64,000 bases of DNA from Nocardia sp. NBC_01329. GTDB taxonomy: Bacteria; Actinomycetota; Actinomycetes; Mycobacteriales; Mycobacteriaceae. Position numbers and translations under genes: made by a program. The stretch is from the NCBI RefSeq assembly GCF_035956715.1, contig NZ_CP108381.1, positions 1,550,001-1,614,000 of the forward strand. The letters are read 5' to 3'. The notes beneath the pieces were generated by a model. It was given only the letters and a program-made list of their open reading frames with translations, ran no database searches and was not told the DNA's origin. Below are positions 7,960-17,067 of the stretch, piece by piece. Position 1 is the first letter of the stretch. The number at the start of each line of letters is the position of its first letter.

Positions 7960-8997
7960 ATGGCCGAGGACCGCAAGGACATGACCGAGCCGGCGCGCGT
8001 CTTTCTGGACAGCTGGCTGGCCGACATGGGAAGTGCGCTGGCGCAGTGGCGCCGCTCCCATCTGCCCGCGGACTTTCCTTTCGACTTCACCCTCGACTCC
8101 CTGGACGCGCTCGAACCGATCGTGCTCGCGCGCTATCCGGACCAGGCCGCCCTCGACATCGAGGACAACGCGGAGTTCACCACCGGCACGGTGCGATACA
8201 TCGGTGAAGTCCTGCTGCGTGTCACCCCGGCCCGCTGGGGTTATCAGGATCGTGCAGGTGACGACCTCAACCCCTACAACCGCACCCCGGTCATCCGCTC
8301 CAACACCCCGGCGGAGTTCACGACAGGTGTGATCCCGGAATTCTATCTGCGTCAGCTGGTCCGAGACCGAGATCGGGGCACCCTGCAGAAATCCGTTGCC
8401 CCGCTGCGGGCCGCCTGCCGGCATGCCGAGCGTGCAGACCCGCCCCTCACGCGCGACGCAGTTCCGGACTGGTGTGAATTCTTCACACTCGAGGAGTATC
8501 GCAGGTTCGCCGAAGAGGTGGACTCCGCCTTGGGGGCGTTCGGTGCCGACGGACAGGACATCGACGGCGGCTCTGTCAGCTTGGCTGCGGGCGATCCGGA
8601 TCCCGAGGTGGAGTATTTCGACATCGAAGGACTGGCCGTCCAGTGCCGAGCAAGCGATATCGAAGACTGGTCGGTTCTCTGCTTCTCCGTGATCGACGGT
8701 TACGTCACAGGACAGCCGCAACGGGACTGGCTGACCGGAGTCTCTTTCGCCCAAGCTGAGGATCTGCTGGAACCGTGGCTGGCCGATGAGCCCGAGCTGT
8801 TGTTCGAGACCGGACCCGACGATAGTGAGCAACCCTTCTCGACCCGGCTCGAGGACGGCAGATACCTCCACTTCCTCGCCACGGTCGCGGACCTGGAGGA
8901 CCTTCCAGAAATCACGACGTTCGTCCCCAACTCCGCGGTGCGAGCATGGAACATCCCTGTCGAGGAGCTCGTGCAGTGGGGGACTCAGCGCCTCTGA
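7960..8997 (+). CDS. Hypothetical protein, unrecognised family
   Basis: Protein of 345 residues from the ATG at 7960, chosen because GAGG lies five bases upstream. In-frame ATGs also exist at 7894 and 7921. It is soluble and acidic, with no signal or membrane segment. Visible blocks are FLDSWLADMGSALAQWRRS near the start, a motif around YIGEVLLRVTPARWGYQD, and an acidic second half (PDPEVEYFDIEGLAVQC) ending NIPVEELVQWG. The second half looks like a separate alpha/beta domain. No function can be assigned. There is no operon partner: the upstream map gene ends 214 bases away and the downstream gene is on the other strand. Confidence 0.7.
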   Translation: MAEDRKDMTEPARVFLDSWLADMGSALAQWRRSHLPADFPFDFTLDSLDALEPIVLARYPDQAALDIEDNAEFTTGTVRYIGEVLLRVTPARWGYQDRAGDDLNPYNRTPVIRSNTPAEFTTGVIPEFYLRQLVRDRDRGTLQKSVAPLRAACRHAERADPPLTRDAVPDWCEFFTLEEYRRFAEEVDSALGAFGADGQDIDGGSVSLAAGDPDPEVEYFDIEGLAVQCRASDIEDWSVLCFSVIDGYVTGQPQRDWLTGVSFAQAEDLLEPWLADEPELLFETGPDDSEQPFSTRLEDGRYLHFLATVADLEDLPEITTFVPNSAVRAWNIPVEELVQWGTQRL

Positions 8998-9259
8998 AGC
9001 CGAGCCGGCACGCCTGGGTCGCCGCATCAGGCAACGTTTCAGCAGGTAACCGGATCGACGGATATCGCCACCGATTGCTGTGCCGCGCTCGGCCCAGCGT
9101 CGGTAACCCGAGCCGTCCCTGCCGCACGCACGCCCGCAGAACCTCGTGATCGGCGCCAATCGGCATCACGAAAACACCGCCACTGTCCGCCGCGACTCAC
9201 ACCGTTCGGGCATGCCGTATGTGCCGCCCGTGCCCCGGAACGGAATCGTCGGGCCGGGC

Positions 9260-10657
9260 TCAGGTCGCTCGGCTCACCGACGACATGTGGAAATCCGGGA
9301 TCCGCAGTGGCGGCATGGCAGTGCGAGTGAACCAGTCCTTCCACTCCCGGGGCAGGGTGGGCTCGGTGGCCCCGGCCTCGGTGACCCGGCGCAGCAGGTC
9401 CAATGGGCTCTCGTTGAATCGGAAATTGTTCACCGCCCCCGTGACCTCGCCGTTCTCGACCAGATACACGCCGTCGCGGGTGAGGCCGGTGAGCAGGAGA
9501 GTGGCCGGGTCGACCTCGCGGATATACCAGAGGGTGGTCAGCAGCAGCCCGCGTTCGGTCCGGGCGATCATCTCGTCCAGCGTCGCGGCGGAACCGCCGG
9601 TGAGGACCAGGTTCTGCACCGCGACAGTGGGGGCGGCGTCGTAATCGGCGGCGGTGGCCCGCGGGTACACGAGGTCGGAGATCGTTCCGTCGCGCAACCA
9701 GTCGACCCGCTGCGCGGGCAGCCCGTTGTCGAAGACCGATACCGTCTCCGAGGACGCTTGGGTGGCCACGAAGGGCAGACATTGCAAACCCGGAGCCTCG
9801 GGGTCAGAGAACAGCGTCAGCGGAATATCGGTGAGCTTCTCGCCGACTCGGGTGCCACCGGCGGCGGCGAAGGCGGTGTGGCCCTCCTGCGCCCCCCGGC
9901 CCTCCATCGACCAGTACATGTAGATCAACAGATCGGCGACCGCCGACGGCGGCAGCAGCGTTTCGTAGCGTCCGGCCGGCAGCTCCACCCGTCGCGCCGA
10001 CCAGTCCAGCCGCCGGGCCAGTTCCGCGAGCAGCCCCGGAGTGTCCACATCGGTGAAATCGGTGGTGCCCGCGCCGACCCAGGCGCTGGCCAGGTCCGCT
10101 CCGTCACCGCGTTTGCCGTTGATCTCCACCGACCCGGTGGGCTGGGTGTAGCGGCGCCGGACACCGGTGGAGGTGCCCAGCCAAGTGGTCTGCACTTGAT
10201 GATGCGCGAAACCGTAGAGGCGGTCGGCGCCGTCGAAACCGGTGGACAGATCGGCGGCGAGGTCGGTGAACACTTCGATTCCGGTACCGGCCGGCGCCTG
10301 CTCCCAATCCGGGGCCCCCGGCCCCGACTCGGGCAGCGGCATAGCGTCGCGGGCCGGTTCGGCCGTCCGGGCGGCCTCCTCGCTCGCCCGCACCACGGCC
10401 TCGATATCGGCGGGGTCGACGCTGGTCGACGCCACGCTGCCGACCCGCGCCGAACGCGGCCCGTCCCGGAACACCGAGACCACCGACCAGCGCCGCGATA
10501 TCGAGGCGCCGTTGGTGGTCATGGAGTTCCCGGCCCAGCGCAGCGAGGCCTCGTATTCGTCGGTGACGATGACGATCGCCTCGTCGGCCCGCGACGCGGC
10601 CAGCGCTCGCTCGACCACCGCGCCCGCGGGCAGCACACCCGCACCGGTCACTGTCAT
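9260..10657 (-). CDS. pmbA: TldD/PmbA family protein, PmbA (TldE) subunit
   Basis: Protein of 465 residues starting MTVTGAGVLP. This is the non-catalytic partner of the TldD/TldE metalloprotease, which degrades unfolded peptides and matures some RiPP peptides. Family marks include GNSMTTNGASISRRWSVVSV in the N-terminal domain and AALDEMIARTERGLLLTTLWYI, with LLLTGLTRDGVYLVENGEV, at the C-terminus; the HExxxH motif is absent, as expected. The ATG overlaps the tldD stop by four bases (ATGA), so the two subunits are translationally coupled. Confidence 0.92.
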   Translation of the reverse strand: MTVTGAGVLPAGAVVERALAASRADEAIVIVTDEYEASLRWAGNSMTTNGASISRRWSVVSVFRDGPRSARVGSVASTSVDPADIEAVVRASEEAARTAEPARDAMPLPESGPGAPDWEQAPAGTGIEVFTDLAADLSTGFDGADRLYGFAHHQVQTTWLGTSTGVRRRYTQPTGSVEINGKRGDGADLASAWVGAGTTDFTDVDTPGLLAELARRLDWSARRVELPAGRYETLLPPSAVADLLIYMYWSMEGRGAQEGHTAFAAAGGTRVGEKLTDIPLTLFSDPEAPGLQCLPFVATQASSETVSVFDNGLPAQRVDWLRDGTISDLVYPRATAADYDAAPTVAVQNLVLTGGSAATLDEMIARTERGLLLTTLWYIREVDPATLLLTGLTRDGVYLVENGEVTGAVNNFRFNESPLDLLRRVTEAGATEPTLPREWKDWFTRTAMPPLRIPDFHMSSVSRAT

Positions 10658-12219
10658 CGCCCTGCCTCCGTCCGGGTGTTGAGTACGTTCACTCCGCGCA
10701 CCAGCACCGACGGGCAACCGTGACTCACCGCCGCCACCTGGCCGGGCTGAGCCTTACCGCAGTTGAACGCGCCACCCAGTTGCCAGGTCGACGGACCACC
10801 GACCGCCTCCATCGAACCCCAGAAATCCGTGGTGGTCGCCTGATAGGCGACATCGCGCAATTGCCCGGCCAGCTCACCGCCGCGGATCCGGAAGAAACGT
10901 TGCCCGGTGAACTGGAAGTTGTAGCGCTGCATATCGATCGACCAGCTCTTGTCGCCGACGATATAGATACCGTCGGATACCCGTGAGATCAGCTCCGCCG
11001 TACTGGTATCGACATCGGGGTCGGGTTGCAGCGAAACATTGGCCATCCGCTGGATCGGCACATGATGCGGGGAATCGGCGTAGGAACATCCGTTGGAACG
11101 TTCCAGCCCCAGCCGTGGCGCGAAGACCCGGTCGAGTTGATAGCCGACCAGCACCCCGTCGCGCACCAGATCCCAGCGCTGACCGGCCACCCCGTCGTCG
11201 TCGTAACCGACGGTCGCGAGCCCGTGCGATTGCACACGGTCGGCGGTGACGTGCATGATCGGTGTGCCGTATCGCAAGGTACCCAATAGATCAGGGGTCG
11301 CGAACGAGGTACCGGCGTAGGCGGATTCGTAACCGATCGCCCGGTCGTACTCGGTGGCGTGACCGATGGATTCGTGGATGGTGAGCCACAGGTTCGTCGG
11401 GTCGATCACCAGATCGGTCGGCCCCGCGGTGACGGTCGGCGCCTTCACCTTCTCGGCCAGCCATTCCGGGATCCGGGCCAGTTCGGTATCCCAGTCCCAG
11501 GCTCCGTCGGCGCCGGTGAGGTACTCCCAGCCGCGGCCGACCGGCGGCGCCAAGGTGCGCATGGTCTCGAAACCGCCCGAGGCGGTATCGACAGTGATCG
11601 CCTCCAACTGCGGGTGCAAGCGCACCCGCTGCTGGATGATCGAGGAGCCGGCGGTGTCGGCGTAGTAGGTCTGTTCCTTGACCTGGAGCAGGGTCGCGGT
11701 CACATGATCGACGCCGTCGGCGGCCGTGAGCCGGCCCGAATAGTCCTGGAGCAGCGCTACCTTGTCCGCCGAACCGACGGTGAACGGATCGATCCGGTAG
11801 TCCGAGATCCAGCGCGCGTTCTCGTAGCGGGGTTCGTCGGCGAGCTCGACACGTTCCCGATTCAGCGCGCGCAGGGTGGTCGCCACAGCCACCGCCGAGC
11901 GCGCGACCTCGGCCGCGGTCTCCCGGGTCAGTGCCGCGTGCGAGGCGAAACCCCAGGTTCCGTCGACGATGACACGGACCGCGAACCCGAGCTCGACGGT
12001 ATCGGTGAGCGCCTCCACCCGGCCGTCGCGTAACCGCAGTGTCTGCGTACACAACCGGTGTACCCGCAGATCCGCGTGTTCGGCCCCCGCCGCGCGGGCC
12101 GCCGACAGGGCCGCCTCCGCCAGCGCCGTCAACGGTAGGTCCGCGAACTCCGGATCGATAGCGTGCCCGGACGGTAGGCCGCCCGATTCGGTGGAGGTTG
12201 TCGCCGTCACCCTGCACAA
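10654..12219 (-). CDS. tldD: TldD metallopeptidase subunit
   Basis: Protein of about 521 residues. The zinc motif HESIGHATE (HExxxH) and the downstream Cys of SNGCSYADSPHHVPIQR identify the catalytic TldD subunit. The C-terminal half carries GIYIVGDKSWSIDMQRYNFQ and GGAFNCGKAQPGQ. It is followed by pmbA with a 4-base overlap. The start is uncertain: a TTG at 12219 or a GTG at 12210, neither with a strong ribosome site. A TauE-type exporter lies 39 bases upstream on the same strand and may share its transcript. Confidence 0.92.
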   Translation of the reverse strand: MCRVTATTSTESGGLPSGHAIDPEFADLPLTALAEAALSAARAAGAEHADLRVHRLCTQTLRLRDGRVEALTDTVELGFAVRVIVDGTWGFASHAALTRETAAEVARSAVAVATTLRALNRERVELADEPRYENARWISDYRIDPFTVGSADKVALLQDYSGRLTAADGVDHVTATLLQVKEQTYYADTAGSSIIQQRVRLHPQLEAITVDTASGGFETMRTLAPPVGRGWEYLTGADGAWDWDTELARIPEWLAEKVKAPTVTAGPTDLVIDPTNLWLTIHESIGHATEYDRAIGYESAYAGTSFATPDLLGTLRYGTPIMHVTADRVQSHGLATVGYDDDGVAGQRWDLVRDGVLVGYQLDRVFAPRLGLERSNGCSYADSPHHVPIQRMANVSLQPDPDVDTSTAELISRVSDGIYIVGDKSWSIDMQRYNFQFTGQRFFRIRGGELAGQLRDVAYQATTTDFWGSMEAVGGPSTWQLGGAFNCGKAQPGQVAAVSHGCPSVLVRGVNVLNTRTEAGR

Positions 12220-12258
12220 CTTAGTCCGCCGCAGCGGATCCCGGGCGGTGCGCCCCGG

Positions 12259-13026
12259 TCAGCCGAACTGCTGCCAGCCCAACCGGATCACCATGGCCAC
12301 CACGACCACCAGTAACACCACCCGGACGAACTCCGCGCCCCGATCCAGGGCCATCCGCGAACCCACCACCGCGCCCGCGATATTGGCCAGTGCCATCGCC
12401 GCACCCAGCGCCCACAGCACATGACCGGTAGAACCGAAGAAGATCAGCGCCCCGATGTTCGAGCCGCAGTTGATCACCTTCGCCATCGCAGCCGCCCGCA
12501 CGAACTCCGTGCCGAGCAGGGTGGCGAAGGTGATGATGAGAAATGTCCCGGTACCGGGCCCGAGCAGCCCGTCGTAGGCGCCGATGAGACCGGCGGCCAG
12601 CGCCACCACCAGGACGACCTTGCGCCGCGACGGGGGATGGGTGGCCAAGGTGATCCCGATCGACGGCCGAGCCGTCACGAAGATCGCCACACCGATCAGC
12701 ACTGCCAGCACGATCGGGATGAACAGCTCCCGGTCGATGAGCGATACCGCCGCCGCGCCCGCCGCAGCGGTGCACGCCGCCAGCACCGCGGCGGGTAGCA
12801 GCAGCCGCCACTGGATCGGGACCCTCCGGGCGAAGGTGACCGCCGCGGCGGCCGTCCCCGCGACCGCCGACAGTTTGTTGGTGCCCAGCGCGGTCTGCGG
12901 GGCGAGGCCGGGCGCCACCAGGAGCAGTGTCGGCAACACGATCAGTCCGCCGCCGCCCACCACGGCATCCACCCAGCCGGCGGCAGCCGCGGCCGGCAGC
13001 AGCATCAGCCAGTCGGTCACATCCAC
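12259..13026 (-). CDS. TauE/SafE (TSUP) family membrane transporter
   Basis: A 255-residue polytopic membrane protein with about eight hydrophobic segments. The family signature GWVDAVVGGGGLIVLPTLLL near the N-terminus and the repeated half DGLLGPGTGTFLIITFATLLG are both visible, as in sulfite/organosulfonate exporters. Substrate (sulfite, sulfoacetate or related anion) is inferred from the family only. It lies directly upstream of tldD on the same strand and divergent from the histidine kinase at 13095. Confidence 0.88.
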   Translation of the reverse strand: MDVTDWLMLLPAAAAAGWVDAVVGGGGLIVLPTLLLVAPGLAPQTALGTNKLSAVAGTAAAAVTFARRVPIQWRLLLPAAVLAACTAAAGAAAVSLIDRELFIPIVLAVLIGVAIFVTARPSIGITLATHPPSRRKVVLVVALAAGLIGAYDGLLGPGTGTFLIITFATLLGTEFVRAAAMAKVINCGSNIGALIFFGSTGHVLWALGAAMALANIAGAVVGSRMALDRGAEFVRVVLLVVVVAMVIRLGWQQFG

Positions 13027-13094
13027 CCGTCCAGCAAACCAGACGGTTTGCGGGTTCCGGTCGCCCGCTCACGTCGCCCTCCTAGGCTGGGCGG

Positions 13095-14264
13095 GTGCGC
13101 CGGTTCAGCTTGTGGCTCCGAGACAACCCCGTCTTCGCCGATTCCGTACTCGCGGCCTTACTGCTGTTGTTCGACCTCGCGGTGGCCCGCGACAGCACGA
13201 GCCCGGTCGCGTTCCTGGTGTTCTCCGTGCTCATCCCGCTGCCGATCGCCCTGCGCCGGATCTACCCGCGCGCCATGGCGGTGACGTTCATGGCGCTCTC
13301 GTTCTGCGCGACCACGATCGGCTATATCGTGGGCGATCCCACAGTGCACGGCGCGCTGCTCGGCCACGGGATCATGCTCTACACCCTGGTGGCCTATGCC
13401 GGCAGGCGTGCGGGTCTCTGGTACGCAGTGGCGCTGGTCGCCGATACCGCCTACGGCATGGCGCTGGTGAGCGGTTTCAAGGTTGGCGACGCGGCGTTCG
13501 TATCCATATTCTTCGCGCTGTGCTGGGCGCTCGGCGAGTTCACCGGCGCCCGCCGCGCCTACGACGCCGAGGTGGCGGCTCGGCTGGCCGTTGCCGATTC
13601 CGACCGGGAACGCCGCGCACACGACGCGGTCTCGGCCGAGCGCACCCGCATCGCCCGCGAACTGCACGATGTGGTCGCGCACGCGGTCAGCGTGATGATC
13701 GTCCAGGCCGACGGTGCCCGATTCGCCCTGCGCACCGATCCGGACACCACCGAGCAGGCGCTGGTCACCATCGCCGGAACCGGCCGCGAGGCCCTGCGCG
13801 AACTACGCCGCACTGTCGCCCTGCTGCGCACCGAACATGCCCCCGACGAGGTCCCGCAGCACGGCACCGCCGGGCTCGCGGCGGTCGTCCAGCTGATGCG
13901 CGACGCCGGTCTGGCAGTCGAACTGGAACTCGCCGGTGAGCTCGACGGCGTGGCGCCCGAGACCAGTCTGGGCATGCACCGCATCGTGCAGGAGGCGCTG
14001 ACCAACACTCTGCGGCACGCCGGTGCCCATCCCAAGGCGTGGGTGCGGGTGCGACGTCACGCCGACCACATCGAAGTCGAGGTCACCGACTCCGGCGGGG
14101 TCCCGGTGCGGCCCGAGGACCGGATCGAGGGCAGCGGCCTGGGTCTGGCCGGTATGCGCGAACGGATGGCGGTACTGGGCGGCAGCCTCGAGGCCGGACG
14201 CCGGCCCGACGGCGCCTGGCGGGTATACGCCCGGATTCCGCTGTCCGCACCGGATCGGGAATAG
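13095..14264 (+). CDS. NarL-type sensor histidine kinase
   Basis: Protein of 389 residues. Hydrophobic segments in the first ~150 residues form a membrane sensor. A coiled linker follows (AEVAARLAVADSDRERRAHD), then a HisKA_3 dimerisation domain with the phosphoacceptor His at about residue 191 (ARELHDVVAHAVSVMIVQAD). The HATPase region shows the N box (IVQEALTNTLRHAG) and GSGLGLAGMRERM. The start is GTG at 13095. The response regulator gene starts a few bases after its stop, forming a two-component operon. The signal is unknown. Confidence 0.92.
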   Translation: MRRFSLWLRDNPVFADSVLAALLLLFDLAVARDSTSPVAFLVFSVLIPLPIALRRIYPRAMAVTFMALSFCATTIGYIVGDPTVHGALLGHGIMLYTLVAYAGRRAGLWYAVALVADTAYGMALVSGFKVGDAAFVSIFFALCWALGEFTGARRAYDAEVAARLAVADSDRERRAHDAVSAERTRIARELHDVVAHAVSVMIVQADGARFALRTDPDTTEQALVTIAGTGREALRELRRTVALLRTEHAPDEVPQHGTAGLAAVVQLMRDAGLAVELELAGELDGVAPETSLGMHRIVQEALTNTLRHAGAHPKAWVRVRRHADHIEVEVTDSGGVPVRPEDRIEGSGLGLAGMRERMAVLGGSLEAGRRPDGAWRVYARIPLSAPDRE

Positions 14265-14267
14265 GCG

Positions 14268-14951
14268 GTGCCCGCCGCTACATTGGATTCCGTGCCGATC
14301 ACCGTGCTCGTTGTGGACGACCAAGAACTGATGCGCGTAGGACTGAAAATGGTGCTCGGCGCCCACCCCGATATCGAAGTGGTCGGTGAGGCGGAGAACG
14401 GTGCCATCGCGGTGGCGCGTGCCGCCGAGCTGACCCCCGATGTGGTGCTGATGGATGTCCGGATGCCGGTCGTGGACGGGGTCACCGCTACCGGCCGTAT
14501 CCTCGAGGCCGTTCGCGGTACCCGGGTCCTGGTGATGACGACCTTCGATCTCGACGAACATGCTCTCGGCGCGCTGCGTGCCGGTGCGAGCGGATTCCTG
14601 CTCAAGGACACCCCGCCCGAGGACCTGATCTCGGCCATCCGCAGTGTCGCGGCCGGGGACGCGGTCGTATCGCCCAAGGTCACCAAGCGCCTGCTCGACC
14701 GGCTGATCGCCGAAGAGTCCGTACCGTCGCGCGACCCGGCGATGCTGGAGGTGCTGACCGCCCGGGAACGTGAGGTGCTCGAACAGATCGCCGCCGGACG
14801 GTCGAACGCCGAGATCGCCGGCGAGCTGTTCCTGTCCGAAGCGACCGTGAAGACACATGTCGGGCGAGTTCTGACGAAGCTGGGCCTGCGCGATCGGGTG
14901 CAGGCGGTCGTCCTGGCCTACGAAACCGGGCTGGTGCGGCCGGGCGGCTGA
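14268..14951 (+). CDS. NarL/LuxR-family response regulator
   Basis: Protein of 227 residues with a receiver domain (VLVVDDQELMRVGL; phosphoacceptor Asp in DVVLMDVRMPVVDG; Lys in GFLLKDTPPEDL) and a C-terminal LuxR helix-turn-helix (LTAREREVLEQIAAG, NAEIAGELFLSEATVKTHV). It pairs with the kinase just upstream. The GTG at 14268 follows the kinase stop by three bases; an internal GTG at 14292 (MPITVLVVDD) fits the usual length of the family better, so the start is uncertain. Target genes cannot be read from the sequence. Confidence 0.92.
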   Translation: MPAATLDSVPITVLVVDDQELMRVGLKMVLGAHPDIEVVGEAENGAIAVARAAELTPDVVLMDVRMPVVDGVTATGRILEAVRGTRVLVMTTFDLDEHALGALRAGASGFLLKDTPPEDLISAIRSVAAGDAVVSPKVTKRLLDRLIAEESVPSRDPAMLEVLTAREREVLEQIAAGRSNAEIAGELFLSEATVKTHVGRVLTKLGLRDRVQAVVLAYETGLVRPGG

Positions 14952-15082
14952 GAGTCCGGGAACCGAGGGGCCGAGATCTGAGAGTCCGGGGCCGTCGGGT
15001 TCGGGATCGGGCTCACAAGAACTCGGGAGAAAATCGGACATCTCGTTCGTTGTCCGGGGTAGTCCGACCGAAAGGTTCGCTC

Positions 15083-15601
15083 ATGCCCGTCCTCGGTTTC
15101 CTCGTCTATCTCGTCGTCGAGATCGCCGCCTTCACCGCCGCCGTCACCTGGCTCGGCGCGGTTCCCGCGATTCTGCTGCTGATCGTCAGCTCCGCTGCCG
15201 GCATGCTGTTGCTCGGATCCCAATGGCGACGGGTGGCCGAACAGTTCCGCCGTGCCTCTCGCGGCGAGATCACCCCCGGTGCCGCAGTCGCCGACGGCGC
15301 GCTGGTGGGGTTGGGCAGCTTGCTGATGTTCGTGCCCGGCCTGGTCACCTCGGTGGTGGGCCTGCTGATGCTGCTTCCGCCGACCCGCGCCCTGTTCCGC
15401 CCGGTTCTGGCCGCCATGGCCGCGCGACGGGTCGCGAAGATCACCGCCGCGGCGCAGTACCGGCCGACGGTGATCGACGCCGATATCGTCGACGGTGTCG
15501 TGGTGAGCGAGTGGTACGCCGACGAACGGCCGAAATCCGGCACCGCTCTGGAGCTGCGTCCGCCGCTACTGGAAAAACGGGACCAGGGCGATCCGGTATA
15601 G
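15083..15601 (+). CDS. fxsA: FxsA family cytoplasmic membrane protein
   Basis: Protein of 172 residues from the ATG at 15083. Four hydrophobic segments are arranged as in FxsA: VLGFLVYLVVEIAAFTAAVT, AVPAILLLIVSSAAGMLLLG, a loop with GEITPGAAVADGAL, then LVGLGSLLMFVPGLVTSVVG and LLMLLPPTRALFRPVL. E. coli FxsA affects F-plasmid-mediated T7 exclusion; the role in actinobacteria is unknown. In mycobacteria a homologue lies near lnt/rbpA, so its presence here marks conserved synteny. Confidence 0.88.
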   Translation: MPVLGFLVYLVVEIAAFTAAVTWLGAVPAILLLIVSSAAGMLLLGSQWRRVAEQFRRASRGEITPGAAVADGALVGLGSLLMFVPGLVTSVVGLLMLLPPTRALFRPVLAAMAARRVAKITAAAQYRPTVIDADIVDGVVVSEWYADERPKSGTALELRPPLLEKRDQGDPV

Positions 15602-15629
15602 CCCGGGCCACGGGCGAACGGCGGCTGGG

Positions 15630-16184
15630 CTATGAATCGTCGGCCATGCGGTATTCGCCCCGTTCCAATCGGGCGAGTACCCCGGCTGTCCAGCCGGTGA
15701 GATTGTCGAAGACGCCGCTCCACAGTTCCAGCAGATCGATGGCGTGCGGGGGTTCGTAGCGCCCGGGGTAGTCGTCGGCCATGGCCACCAGATCGTCACG
15801 GATAGCGCGGCTGTTGTCGCGTTGTTCGCGCAGTTTCGCGATCACATGGGCGCGCGGCAACGTGTCCATGAATGCGATTCCGGCGCCGAGTTCCTCCATG
15901 TCCACGCTGGTCAGCGCCTCGTCCATCCGTTCCAAGAACTCCGCCTCGCCGGCGTCGGTCAGTTCGAACAGGGTCCGGCCCGGTCCGCGGCCGCCGTCCT
16001 CGGTGCCCAGCGTGCGCAATTTTCCTTCCTGAGTGAGCTGTTTGACGGCGTGATAGATGGAACCGGGCTGCACATTGGTCCAGGTGTCGGCGCGCCAGGA
16101 CAGTAGTTCGCGCCGCACCGCGTAACCGTGGGTCGGCTGCTGCCGCCGTGTCACCCCGAGAACCAGCAACCGCACCGCCGCCAT
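15630..16184 (-). CDS. PadR-family transcriptional regulator
   Basis: Protein of 184 residues. The winged-helix N-terminus reads RLLVLGVTRRQQPTHGYAVR, with GSIYHAVKQLTQEGKLR in the recognition region and a wing at GRGPGRTLFELTDAG. The C-terminal half is the PadR helical dimerisation domain. It is divergent from the VOC gene at 16289, and the gap holds two palindromes of the same type (16219-16228 and 16259-16274), its probable operators. It is a likely repressor that responds to a small ligand. Confidence 0.92.
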   Translation of the reverse strand: MAAVRLLVLGVTRRQQPTHGYAVRRELLSWRADTWTNVQPGSIYHAVKQLTQEGKLRTLGTEDGGRGPGRTLFELTDAGEAEFLERMDEALTSVDMEELGAGIAFMDTLPRAHVIAKLREQRDNSRAIRDDLVAMADDYPGRYEPPHAIDLLELWSGVFDNLTGWTAGVLARLERGEYRMADDS

Positions 16185-16218
16185 CGTCGCTCCTTCCGCT
16201 ACCGGAACAGTACGGTAC

Positions 16219-16274
16219 TCAAATTTGACTTCCGAACGAAGTCCGATTTAGTCTCAGGTAGTCAAAATTGACTA
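16219..16274. promoter_or_regulatory. Paired PadR operators
   Basis: TCAAATTTGA (16219-16228) is a perfect palindrome. TAGTCAA-AA-TTGACTA (16259-16274) has perfect 7-base arms. Both contain TCAA(N)TTGA, and their centres are about 43 bases (four helical turns) apart, between the divergent PadR and VOC genes. The second site ends 14 bases before the VOC start codon. Confidence 0.7.
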
Positions 16275-16288
16275 TTGGAAGGGGTCTC

Positions 16289-17008
16289 ATGGGAGATACC
16301 GCGGTACCGGTGCTGCCCACCCACGACCTGGCTCGCACGCTCGATTTCTACGGGGTGCTCGGATACACGATCACCCACGAACAGACGAGGCCTTATGTAT
16401 ACGGCGCCGTCACGGCCCACGACTGCGAACTCCACTTCACCGCCGCGCCTGCCGGGGACGGGCCGCCGGAACAGACGCGATGCCTGATCATGGTCGAAGA
16501 CGTCGCGGACCGTCATCGCGGATTCAGCGCGGCAATACGGGAGCGATTCGGGAAGATCCCCGCACAGGGGCCCGGGCGGATCACCCGCTTCCGTTCCGGG
16601 CAGACCCGCTTCAGCCTCATCGATCCGGACGGCAATCGGTTGATCTATATCGAACAGACTGAACCGGAGCACCTCGAGTACGGCGGATCAGCGCAACTGA
16701 CCGGCCTTGCCCGTGTGCTCGACATCGCCCGGATTCTGCGCGATTCCAAGAACGACGACAAGGCTGCCGAACGGGCGCTCGAATCCGGGCTGCGTCGGCA
16801 CGGTGCCGAAGCCGGCCCGCTGGACCGGGCCCGGGCATTCGCGGCACTGGCCGAACTGGCCGTCGCACGCGAAAACCCGAAGAAAGCCGCCGAGCGCCGA
16901 GCGGACCTGGTGGCGCTCGCGCTGACGGAGGCCGAGCGGGCGGAACTGGCCGCTGAACTCGGGGCGGCGGACGATCTCGAAGATTGGTTGCAGCCACGAG
17001 CCGAATGA
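16289..17008 (+). CDS. VOC (glyoxalase/bleomycin-resistance fold) protein
   Basis: Protein of 239 residues; ATG at 16289 with GGAAGGGG upstream. Residues 1-125 form a VOC domain: VPVLPTHDLARTLDFYGVLG at the start, DCELHFTAAP in the middle and TRFSLIDPDGNRLIYIEQ at the end, with a Glu/His-type metal or ligand pocket. An extra alpha-helical, Ala/Arg/Glu-rich domain of ~105 residues follows. It is likely a ligand-binding resistance or detoxification protein induced through the divergent PadR repressor (inference). Confidence 0.85.
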   Translation: MGDTAVPVLPTHDLARTLDFYGVLGYTITHEQTRPYVYGAVTAHDCELHFTAAPAGDGPPEQTRCLIMVEDVADRHRGFSAAIRERFGKIPAQGPGRITRFRSGQTRFSLIDPDGNRLIYIEQTEPEHLEYGGSAQLTGLARVLDIARILRDSKNDDKAAERALESGLRRHGAEAGPLDRARAFAALAELAVARENPKKAAERRADLVALALTEAERAELAAELGAADDLEDWLQPRAE

Positions 17009-17067
17009 CCCGTCGTGTCCGAGTCGTCGCGTTCCCCTGCGGGCAGCGTCGGCTCGGCTGGTCGCTG

